Shown here: positions 7,401 to 13,216 of the stretch, piece after piece
Position numbering within the stretch: position 1 is the first letter of the stretch
Layout of the letters: each line of letters opens with the position of its first letter
DNA from: Acidobacteriota bacterium
GTDB lineage: Bacteria; Acidobacteriota; Terriglobia; Terriglobales; Acidobacteriaceae
DNA: 13,216 bases
Assembly: GCA_021846065.1 (NCBI GenBank)
Contig: JAJZCP010000019.1
Location: 1 to 13,216, forward strand
Direction of reading: 5' to 3'
Program-made: the position numbers and the translations under genes
Notes under the pieces: model-generated
Database searches by the model: none
Told to the model about the DNA's origin: nothing
The model's input: the letters and a program-made list of their open reading frames with translations, nothing else

Positions 7401-8068
7401 TCGCCGCCGCGCAATAACAAAGTGCCCCATTGATCGCGCTTTGCCAGCATCTGCGCCAGAAGCCCGGCGGCGTTGCTCATACGGTTTTCGCAGTGGAGCA
7501 GCAGGGTACGAATGGCCGCGTTGAGTGGTGCGTCGTCGCCTCCAAGCTCATGCAGCGTGTTGCGCGCGGCTTGCTGGTAGAGCTCGGCCGGGTCTTCTGT
7601 GGGCTGCAGCGCAGCGCCCAGACCTGAGAGCACCGGGAGCCTGCGCGTGATTTCTCCGCATAGCGAGTCGATTGTCCGGATGTTCAGGCGCGCAGGCTCC
7701 TGCAGGATGTTCCATCCAAGTAACCCGCTGTTGTGCAGCGCTTCGCGCGCGTAGGCAAGGGTGGTCAGGCGATGTTCCGGCTGATGCGAGTCCGCCTGCG
7801 TGTTGGCGGCCTCCCGCAGCGCCGCCAGGATGCGCTCGCGCATCTCGGTCGCCGCCTTGACCGTAAAGGTGATGGCCAGCACCTGCTCGGGTTGGTCCAC
7901 GCGCGCCAGCAACCGGAGATAGCGCTGCATCAGCAGCTCTGTTTTTCCTGATCCGGCAGGCGCTTCTACAAGAAAGGAACGCTCGGGATCGCAGGCCTCG
8001 GCGCGGGCCTGCTGGTCCTGATGGGCGTAACGATCGTCTTCGGTCGTGGGATGATTGACGGCCGTCAT
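4442..8068 (-). CDS. AddA-like UvrD/RecB-family helicase-nuclease
   Basis: A 1208-residue superfamily 1A DNA helicase fused to a PD-(D/E)XK nuclease, most like the AddA subunit of AddAB. It is predicted to unwind and degrade broken DNA ends for RecA loading. Helicase motifs in order: DQQARAEA (18-25), Walker A APAGSGKTEL (36-45), ITFTVKAATEMRERI (66-80), motif II LIDEMQD (431-437), VGDPKQSIYRFR (463-474), LRRNFRS (499-505), motif V LTIFKAKGLEWD (785-796) and motif VI VFYVAVTRAR (868-877). The C-terminal nuclease shows FGTVLHTMME (1015-1024), RVDRMF (1119-1124), IVDFKTA (1140-1146) and QLEGYA (1167-1172). Motif V has Phe788 where His is usual. The start overlaps the stop of the AddB-like gene (ATGA), with GAGG 4 nt upstream, so translation is probably coupled. 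A strict AddA ortholog versus a related lineage-specific helicase-nuclease cannot be settled here. Confidence 0.92.
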   Translation of the reverse strand: MTAVNHPTTEDDRYAHQDQQARAEACDPERSFLVEAPAGSGKTELLMQRYLRLLARVDQPEQVLAITFTVKAATEMRERILAALREAANTQADSHQPEHRLTTLAYAREALHNSGLLGWNILQEPARLNIRTIDSLCGEITRRLPVLSGLGAALQPTEDPAELYQQAARNTLHELGGDDAPLNAAIRTLLLHCENRMSNAAGLLAQMLAKRDQWGTLLLRGGDQSDAALAAQIRDLLEAAIAREMEEVLRQGETIITDERLQQLLSLGQCGAAALEKEEKKNPVRALLTAPDRISLTLEHLPCLKAIAALLLTQEGVYRKKAAHDTGFRKDNPRQGEMTAMLDAVRDNEDLCTWLSAVAGLPDEAHYDEREREVLAAALRLLRRAIAHLKLLFVREGVSDFVEVLLAAKNALQQDANGLALTFGVDLRHLLIDEMQDTSIAQYELFSQMVESWDGHSQTVFLVGDPKQSIYRFRNSEVALFDRARRHGLGGLRLEPLFLRRNFRSRASLVEEANGMFSKIFAAGIRQSGIQFQPALAVRADSGAPPVFWNPQIARHGETASPSLATAEAEAVVEAIAQARTHNPNCSVAILVRVKKHAYAILAAMRQHNLPYQCTGIDGMEDRQPLADLLMLTRCLLHPADRTAWLAVLRAPWCGASLTDLAALCEGDSSLEAQTLPQLFAARSSHLSPEGQARIGRTLDVLSQATALTGSEPLWSLVERAWHTLGGPYCLTTADLADTHSYFELLAAVEAQQGALSLPAIQRGMNRLRAEAPAAVAGQPPVEVLTIFKAKGLEWDVVLLPGLGKKGRNDGGMLLKWVSQLAGITDPHRETGLLVAPLKPAGGAPKSACAVWIDGIASSRAQQELARVFYVAVTRARHSVHLFGRIDEPSSKKKEAAVLRAPEKNTLLHAAWPVAAAHFERHYQAQTASRSANIVPIRLPDAADTNATVLPAMAAAAGPGSTSIALSNFHRLRSDWQPPAPRPAIPFQPAATAVSGRRVDAATPRAQGSAAARRFGTVLHTMMEPLAQILLESATNRGERIRSLSRILHILLLRTGCGPREADGEGARLLAALEGVARDPDGQWILTAPSVPASGEQRPGPSFEVPLGGVDERGVRSIRVDRMFRGGAAPREAGANTLWIVDFKTAGHGPQGVEAFLAEQRELYRTQLEGYATIVGRLHPGQPIMLGLYYPLLPHLLWWRWQPEANEA

Positions 8069-10866
8069 GCTTCCTCAGTGTCCTCGTCCTCGTCTTCAGA
8101 CTGCGCATCGCGCATAGCCTCCGCAACGCGGCACAAGGGTCTTTGATCACACTTTTCGCAGGCGACGCGCCCATCGCGCGGATCCAGCACTGCATGGCCA
8201 GAGAGAAACTGCGCGGCCAAGTGCTCCAATGTGGAGGACCATGCGGAGACAGTGGCGGCCATCTCCTCCGCTGCAAGACCTGTCCGCGAGGGTTTTTCCG
8301 ACAGGGGTTCGTCCCAAAAAACGTTGCGCACCGAGAGCGCGACGGGAAATCCGAGCTTCTCCGGTTCGAGAGATGCGAGCGCTACACCCGCAATGGGTGG
8401 CTGATCCTCTTCCGGCCGGCACAACAGCGCCGCATACGCAGGCAGCTGGGGCGCCTTCGGCCGGTCGCCATCCCAGCAGGTATTGCTCTGGGTGACCCGC
8501 GTTTTATAGTCGATGAGCGCAATTCCGGACTCGACGCGATCCACGCGATCTACTTTGCTGGTGAAGGTAACGCCTGCGATTTCCCGGCCCTCCAGCCGTA
8601 CTTCCGTCTGCTCGACGGAAAAGGGAGGCCGCGCGGCTTCAAATGTGAGCCACTCCAGCAGGCGCTCGTGCAGCCGCTGCGCTTCAAGCGCGAGCGACTC
8701 GCGCTGCCAGGGCTGTTCTGCGTGCTCGACGAAGGGGGCCATCGCCTCATCGATCAGCGGCCGCAGACGGGCCGGCAGCTCCCCTGCCGTAAGCTGCGCA
8801 ACAAGTTGCGCCTGTGTCTTTGTCTCGCGCCAGAATGCCTCCAGAACGCGATGCAGCGTCTGCCCCTGCGCCCGCGGCCCTAGATCGGATTCCGGTGAAT
8901 CGACGGCCGCAGAACCCAGCCGAACTTCCGCGAAGGCGCGAAACGGACAATCAGCCTGGAGCTCCAGAAACCGGACACCGCCGCTGACGGAAAGACTTTG
9001 TACGGATACGCACGGCTCTTCGGAGACAGCTTCCAAGGGCGCACCGGCTGGAATGTCCGAAGGAAAAAGACTGGCGGGCAATGGCTCAAGAGGCGTTTCA
9101 GCCAGAACTGTCCGGATCGCAGGCGACAACAAAACTTCCGGCAGATCGGCACTGATTGTCTCGTCATCCGGGCCCAGCGAGAAGCTCAGGACGACTTCGC
9201 TGGCGCTATCTACGATGCGCTGCGCCAGCTTGGCGGCAAACACAGAATCCACTGAGCCGGTGTGGGGCATCTGTGCGTCCCGCTGCACACTCCACGGCAA
9301 AAATGGCTCGATGTGGCCGGGCGGCGGAAACTCCGCGGCAGTGCTCTGCATGCACCATACTGCATCGAAGACCATGCCGGCGGCTTCAACGGGACCCAGA
9401 ATCTGCACCGGCGCATCCTGACTCTCTTCCGCAAACAAAGTCTCTGCCGCCAGCCGCTGCAGGCGTTCCATCGCATCGGAGCCGGTTTGCGGCGCGGCTG
9501 TTGCTCCCAAGGACGCAAACTGGTCCAGCAGCGCATCCCAGCGGCGAAGCAACTGAAACTGCTGGGAGGTGGTGGGAGCCAGCAGTTGCCATTGCGCAGC
9601 CTGCAGCCGTTCATCGATAGCGGCCCGCCATTCCGGCATGCTGCGCCGCTGCTGTCTCGTTCCTGCGCGTGCAGCCTGCAGCAGCGCGCGCAGTGGACCG
9701 CGGAAAGAATCCTGCTGGCGATGGCGCGGCAGCCAATCCAAAAAAGCAGGCAGTGCGATGGAACCGCCTGACTGATATGGGCGCTGGCGGAAATCGGCAT
9801 CGAGGCGTCCTCGGGTGGAGCTGTTTGCCGCGGCCTGCGTAAACTCGCCGTGGATCAGCAACCAGGAGACTTCCTCCGCCGACAGCGGCGAGGCGGCCCA
9901 ACGCAGCAGAAGCAACGCAGTCCGCACCGGCACTGTGGCATGCAGCGGGCGGCCGAGAGAAAACTCGTACGGCAACGGGCTTCGATCTTCGATGTTCAGG
10001 GTTGCGGGCGCGAGGGTTTGCCGGAAGCGGCGCTCAACTTGCGCGCGTCCGGCGGGGTCAAAGGAGCCGAAAATTCCGATGGAGGCTTGCGGATTGCGTA
10101 CCAGCCGTTCGCGCGCCCATTCGGCGGCTGCTGTAATCTCGGCATCGGTTGAGGGAGCCACGTACAGCCGCGGGCTTGCGGCCCCCGCGCGAGAGGCGCG
10201 CAGCGCAATGTTGCGGACGCTGCAGTTGCGCTGCTGCAGGGCGGCAACGATCGCTTGTTGCGCGGGCACCAGCTGGTCAAACCCAGTGAGTAAGAATGTG
10301 GCCGGAAGAGGCAGCGTGGAATCTGCAATCCACGTACAGGCCGCAGGCTCCACCTGTGAGTGAAGAAGCATGCCCGAGCGGCGTGACTTTACCAGAACAG
10401 CGTCTGCCCATTCGCGGAACGCACGAGTATCGACATCCCCGCCAACCCGGAGCCGTTCCGCTGCGATTCCGTAGCGCTGCATCACCCGCCATGCACGGGC
10501 GGCCAGTCTGGCAAGGTTTTCTGCACTGTGCAGTGAGAGAGCTGCTGCGCTGGAGCTTGCAACCGCAGTACGCCATACCTCGAACTCCTGCACTTCATTG
10601 AGCAGCAGCCGTTCTTCAAGATGGAGCCGGACGGCAAGATCCCATAGAGAAGAAAGCCACGTGTCCCATGCCTGCACCCGCGGCGCAGGCCACGCGTTGT
10701 ACCCACGGCTCTGCTGCAGCGCGGCATACTGGTGACTCAGGAAGCGCGCGCTCCGCGCTGAGGCCGTAAGGATCAGCGAATCCGGATTCGCATCCATCGC
10801 CTCAAGCAGTTCCTGCGGCGTAAGCGCGGTGTCTTTCAGATCAAAGGTCCGCGGGAACGAGGACAT
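8065..10866 (-). CDS. AddB-like PD-(D/E)XK nuclease with Fe-S cluster (TIGR03623-like DNA repair protein)
   Basis: A 933-residue protein, first gene of the AddAB-type operon. The N-terminal region (about 30-320) resembles an inactivated helicase fold: LTASARSARFL stands where a Walker A would be and no GKT is present, as in AddB/RecC-type structural subunits. The WPAPRVQAWDTWL block (59-71) is like that of the TIGR03623 'probable DNA repair protein' family. The C-terminal nuclease has GQTLH (668-672), KVDRVDRV (771-778), ALIDYKTR (783-790, catalytic Asp786 and Lys788) and QLPAYA (807-812). Cysteines 640, 903, 906 and 912 (ADCPF, then C-x2-C-x5-C) match the AddB/Cas4 4Fe-4S arrangement. The tail is acidic (EDEDEDTEE). 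The start at 10866 (MSSFPRTFDL) is chosen because the longer in-frame ATG at 11130 adds 88 low-complexity residues across a divergent gene. No Shine-Dalgarno is visible, but TATAAC lies 6 nt before the ATG. Confidence 0.88.
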   Translation of the reverse strand: MSSFPRTFDLKDTALTPQELLEAMDANPDSLILTASARSARFLSHQYAALQQSRGYNAWPAPRVQAWDTWLSSLWDLAVRLHLEERLLLNEVQEFEVWRTAVASSSAAALSLHSAENLARLAARAWRVMQRYGIAAERLRVGGDVDTRAFREWADAVLVKSRRSGMLLHSQVEPAACTWIADSTLPLPATFLLTGFDQLVPAQQAIVAALQQRNCSVRNIALRASRAGAASPRLYVAPSTDAEITAAAEWARERLVRNPQASIGIFGSFDPAGRAQVERRFRQTLAPATLNIEDRSPLPYEFSLGRPLHATVPVRTALLLLRWAASPLSAEEVSWLLIHGEFTQAAANSSTRGRLDADFRQRPYQSGGSIALPAFLDWLPRHRQQDSFRGPLRALLQAARAGTRQQRRSMPEWRAAIDERLQAAQWQLLAPTTSQQFQLLRRWDALLDQFASLGATAAPQTGSDAMERLQRLAAETLFAEESQDAPVQILGPVEAAGMVFDAVWCMQSTAAEFPPPGHIEPFLPWSVQRDAQMPHTGSVDSVFAAKLAQRIVDSASEVVLSFSLGPDDETISADLPEVLLSPAIRTVLAETPLEPLPASLFPSDIPAGAPLEAVSEEPCVSVQSLSVSGGVRFLELQADCPFRAFAEVRLGSAAVDSPESDLGPRAQGQTLHRVLEAFWRETKTQAQLVAQLTAGELPARLRPLIDEAMAPFVEHAEQPWQRESLALEAQRLHERLLEWLTFEAARPPFSVEQTEVRLEGREIAGVTFTSKVDRVDRVESGIALIDYKTRVTQSNTCWDGDRPKAPQLPAYAALLCRPEEDQPPIAGVALASLEPEKLGFPVALSVRNVFWDEPLSEKPSRTGLAAEEMAATVSAWSSTLEHLAAQFLSGHAVLDPRDGRVACEKCDQRPLCRVAEAMRDAQSEDEDEDTEEA

Positions 10867-10925
10867 GCAACCGTTATACCGCAGTGGGCGCGTGGGGCGG
10901 CCTTGTCGCGGTGCTATGCTGAGCT
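10867..10925. promoter_or_regulatory. Compact divergent promoter region, possibly leaderless on both sides
   Basis: These 59 bp separate two divergent genes. Toward the nuclease operon (minus strand), TATAAC at 10873-10878 ends 6 nt before its ATG. Toward the small secreted protein (plus strand), TGCTATGCT at 10912-10920 reads as an extended -10 and ends 5 nt before its GTG. Neither start has a Shine-Dalgarno. Candidate -35 boxes are poor on both strands, so the promoter reading is tentative. Confidence 0.4.
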
Positions 10926-11303
10926 GTGCGCCGACTGCTCGCGAGCCTGCTGTTGCTATTGACCGGTCTTTTGCCGGTGCAGCCGATGCTGGCCGATGCG
11001 GTGAGCGCGAACAATCTTCCAGCCTGCTGCCGCCGGATGGGTGCGCACCACTGCCTGCTGCGTGACCTGGCATTGCTTGCCACTGCGGCCTCCAACGTGC
11101 CGCGGCATGTTCAGGCACAGCTTGATCCATGCCCGTGGCGGTTTGTGCGTGCGGGCAACGTCGCTCCTCTCGCAGCGTCCCCTTCCGGCTTATCTCCGGA
11201 TTTCCTGTCCCTTCGCCGGACGGCTACGGCGCGTCCCGCCTCTTCGCAGGAAAATCTCATCCAGCTGCGTTCTGCCCGCGCTCCTCCTGCAAGGCTCGCC
11301 TAA
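10926..11303 (+). CDS. Small secreted protein with CCRRMGAHHC motif
   Basis: A 125-residue protein with a clear signal peptide (MRRLLASLLLLLTGLLPVQPMLA, cleavage near residue 23-25). The mature part opens with LPACCRRMGAHHC (31-43), three Cys and two His within 10 residues, and later has DPCPW (67-71). The C-terminal third is Arg/Ala/Ser-rich without recognisable structure. I cannot name a characterised family. The pattern is reminiscent of short exported Cys/His proteins annotated as hypothetical in acidobacteria. The GTG start is forced, because an in-frame TGA lies at 10920-10922 and the signal peptide begins at once. It sits 111 bp upstream of a TonB-dependent receptor on the same strand, so the two may act together outside the cytoplasm. 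Metal or haem binding is a guess from ligand content. Confidence 0.62.
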   Translation: MRRLLASLLLLLTGLLPVQPMLADAVSANNLPACCRRMGAHHCLLRDLALLATAASNVPRHVQAQLDPCPWRFVRAGNVAPLAASPSGLSPDFLSLRRTATARPASSQENLIQLRSARAPPARLA

Positions 11304-11394
11304 CAGTTGCTTTTCGCTGCGTTGCTGGCTCCAGAAGCTGTGTGTTCGGGCACAGGATCGAGGCAGCGCTGCGCTGTACTTTGCTGCTGCATCC

Positions 11395-11412
11395 GAGCGC
11401 CTTCGAGCGCTC
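11395..11412. promoter_or_regulatory. GC-rich hairpin directly before the TonB receptor start codon
   Basis: GAGCGC (11395-11400) and GCGCTC (11407-11412) form a 6-bp all-GC-closing stem around a 6-nt loop (CTTCGA), ending 2 nt before ATG 11415. It covers where a ribosome binding site would be, so it may lower translation. A 10-bp perfect palindrome, GCAGCGCTGC, lies upstream at 11363-11372. The remainder of the 111-bp gap shows no clear promoter. Confidence 0.35.
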
Positions 11413-11414
11413 AT

Positions 11415-13216
11415 ATGAGCTTGCCAGTGAACCGCTCGCATTTTCAAACAGGAGTTGCCTCCGGGCTGTTGATTGCACTCGCCTGCGCGGCGGCCCATGC
11501 CACAGTCTTCGGACGGCTGCAGGGAATTGTGCATGATGAACAGCACCGCCCGATTGCGGGCGCCCGTATTCTGGTGAAGGGAGCCGGCCTCGGTGCTCCG
11601 CTGCGAACAGTCACCAATGGCGACGGGTATTTTTCGCTGCTGACCGTTCCGCTGGGGCAGTATCAGGTCATCATCCAGCACGCGGGCTTTGGAACGATTC
11701 AGGAGTCCGTAGAGATGGCGACCACCGGTGCGCCGATGTTTCACATCCAGATGTATCCCGCGGCCGTGCAGTCGGCGGTGCGCGTCACCGCGGCCACGGC
11801 AAAGATCGACGACCGCTCCGTAACGCCAAGCGTGATGGTCAGCCGGAAGCAGATCGAGCGCTCCCCCGGCGCGGATCGCACCAACAGTCTGGCCATGATT
11901 ACCGACTACGTGCCCGGCGCGTATGAAGTGCATGACATGCTGCACATCCGTGGTGGACACCAGGTGAACTGGCAGATCGACGGTGTGAGCCTGCCCAACA
12001 CCAACATCGCCAGCACGCTGGGGCCGCAGATCGACCCCAAGGACATTGAAACGCTGGAGGTGCAACGGGGAAGCTACGAGGCAAACCTGGGCGACAGAAC
12101 GTACGGGGTGTTTGATGTTTCGCCACGGAATGGATTCGACCGCATCGATCAGGCAGAACTGGTGACAAGTCTTGGAAGCTACTGGCAGACAAACGATCAA
12201 CTGAATTTTGGCAGTCACACCGAACGATTCGCCTACTACGGCAGCGTAAACGGGAACTACTCGCAGTATGGACTGATGCCTCCGGTTCCAACCCCGCACC
12301 ATGACGCAGCCAGCGGGTATGGAGGATTTGTATCGCTGGTCGAAAATCGAACGCCGCGGGATCAACTGCGGTTTGTTGGGCAGCTTCGCTCAGACCGGTA
12401 TCAAATTCCGTATGATCCCAACGCAAACGACTACGAGAATTCGCAATACGATTCGAGCGGGCTCCGCGATACGCAGCACGAGGCCAGCGGGTTTGCCATC
12501 CTGACATGGGTCCGCACGCTGAGCCCGACAACCTACTTTCAGCTATCGCCCTTCTTTAACCATGTGGGAGCGGACTACCAGCCAGGGGCACACGACACGC
12601 CGGTGGCGAGCACTGCGAATGAGATCTCAAACTACGCGGGTGCACAGGCGTCGGTTACCCGGCAGCTTGCATGGAATACCCTGGACGCCGGGTTTTACTC
12701 CTATGCGCAGCATGACCACACGATCTATGGCGCCATCTTTAACCCTCCCGGGCCAACCCGGAATTTTCTGGTGAAAGGCAGTGCCCTGGGCGGGCTGACG
12801 GAGGAATATGTCTCCAACAATCTGCAGGCCACACACTGGTTGACGCTGATCGCCGGCTTCCGGGCCTCGCAATTCGCCGCGGATATTTCAGAATTTGAAG
12901 TGGACCCGCGGTTTGGCGTCGCGCTTCGCGTGCCGAAACTCGGCTGGGTATTCCGCGCATTCTATGGCCGCTACTATCAGGCCCCACCGCTCATCACCGC
13001 CACCGGAGCCCTTGCAGGATATGCGCAGCAGAGCAGCGCCGCTATCGTTCCGCTGCACGGCGAGCGCGATGAGGAGCATCAATTCGGCGTCGCGATTCCT
13101 CTGTTCGGATGGACGCTGGATGCTGATAATTTCGAGACCCGCGCCAACAACTTTTTAGACCACTCAAACATTGGCGAATCGAATCTATTTTTTCCGGTGA
13201 CGATCGACGGTGCTCT
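11415..13216 (+). CDS. TonB-dependent receptor with N-terminal carboxypeptidase-regulatory-like domain (3' end outside window)
   Basis: The first 600 residues of an outer-membrane receptor. Residues 1-29 form a signal peptide (SGLLIALACAAAHA, cleaved before TVFG). Residues 34-115 are a carboxypeptidase-regulatory/CnaB-like beta-sandwich (LQGIVHDEQHRPIAGARI, then TNGDGYFSL and PLGQYQV). Residues about 138-240 are the plug domain, with LHIRGGHQVNWQIDGVSLP (176-194), IDPKDIETLEVQRGS (206-220) and GDRTYGVFDVSPRNGF (226-241). From about 245 the sequence alternates aromatic and polar residues as in a 22-strand beta barrel. The frame stays open to the window end and the terminal barrel strands are missing. 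Receptors of this layout import large or scarce substrates using TonB-ExbBD energy; the substrate is not evident and no classic TonB box is visible in the part seen. ATG 11415 has a weak ribosome binding site and an adjacent hairpin. Confidence 0.9.
   Translation, partial: MSLPVNRSHFQTGVASGLLIALACAAAHATVFGRLQGIVHDEQHRPIAGARILVKGAGLGAPLRTVTNGDGYFSLLTVPLGQYQVIIQHAGFGTIQESVEMATTGAPMFHIQMYPAAVQSAVRVTAATAKIDDRSVTPSVMVSRKQIERSPGADRTNSLAMITDYVPGAYEVHDMLHIRGGHQVNWQIDGVSLPNTNIASTLGPQIDPKDIETLEVQRGSYEANLGDRTYGVFDVSPRNGFDRIDQAELVTSLGSYWQTNDQLNFGSHTERFAYYGSVNGNYSQYGLMPPVPTPHHDAASGYGGFVSLVENRTPRDQLRFVGQLRSDRYQIPYDPNANDYENSQYDSSGLRDTQHEASGFAILTWVRTLSPTTYFQLSPFFNHVGADYQPGAHDTPVASTANEISNYAGAQASVTRQLAWNTLDAGFYSYAQHDHTIYGAIFNPPGPTRNFLVKGSALGGLTEEYVSNNLQATHWLTLIAGFRASQFAADISEFEVDPRFGVALRVPKLGWVFRAFYGRYYQAPPLITATGALAGYAQQSSAAIVPLHGERDEEHQFGVAIPLFGWTLDADNFETRANNFLDHSNIGESNLFFPVTIDGA

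Noticed and set aside
8513..9421. 302-codon Ser/Arg-rich open frame on the plus strand
   Set aside because: It is antisense to the AddB-like nuclease domain. Low-complexity Ser/Arg content indicates a shadow frame.
10867..11130. 88-codon N-terminal extension of the AddB-like protein
   Set aside because: The extension has no AddB-like sequence, runs antisense through a gene with a good signal peptide, and the family-like N-terminus begins at MSSFPRTF (10866).
11190..12365. 391-codon open frame on the minus strand
   Set aside because: It is antisense to the receptor's signal peptide, regulatory-like domain and plug, all of which have clear family motifs on the plus strand.

Overview
The window is GC-rich (roughly 60%) and almost entirely coding. 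It looks like a chromosomal segment of an Acidobacteriota (Terriglobia-type) genome. That assignment is an inference from several lineage-typical items found together: a secreted VWFA-related protein of the acidobacterial TIGR03436 kind, a DedA-rhodanese fusion, a TonB-dependent receptor with an N-terminal carboxypeptidase-regulatory-like domain, and a small secreted Cys/His-motif protein in front of that receptor. I see no insertion sequence, CRISPR array, tRNA, rRNA or prophage gene, and no gene-free stretch longer than about 200 bp.

Layout, left part (plus strand). The window opens inside a proline dehydrogenase gene (C-terminal 223 residues, stop at 673). Eight bases later comes a secreted VWFA-related protein (682-1752) whose ribosome binding site overlaps the proline dehydrogenase stop. 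Next is a DedA-family membrane protein fused to a rhodanese domain (about 1855-2829). After a 192-bp gap carrying a hairpin come pstB (GTG start at 3022) and phoU, overlapping by ATGA. PstB is the phosphate-transporter ATPase and PhoU the phosphate-signalling partner. The permease and binding-protein genes pstSCA are not in the window.

Middle part (minus strand, 10866 down to 4442). A two-gene operon encodes an AddAB/RecBCD-type recombination nuclease-helicase. The promoter-proximal gene is an AddB-like PD-(D/E)XK nuclease with four Fe-S cysteines (933 aa). The second is an AddA-like UvrD/RecB helicase-nuclease (1208 aa). They overlap by ATGA, as expected for subunits of one complex that processes double-strand breaks. 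The end of the helicase gene overlaps the end of phoU on the opposite strand, so no intergenic terminator fits there.

Right part (plus strand, from 10926). A 59-bp divergent intergenic region separates the nuclease operon from a small secreted protein (125 aa) with a CCRRMGAHHC motif. It is followed by a TonB-dependent receptor (from 11415) that runs off the window. Both genes flanking the 59-bp region have -10-like hexamers within 5-6 bp of their start codons, so leaderless transcripts are possible. The small Cys/His protein paired with the receptor is the least-described part of the window. A role in metal handling or metal-complex uptake is a hypothesis only.
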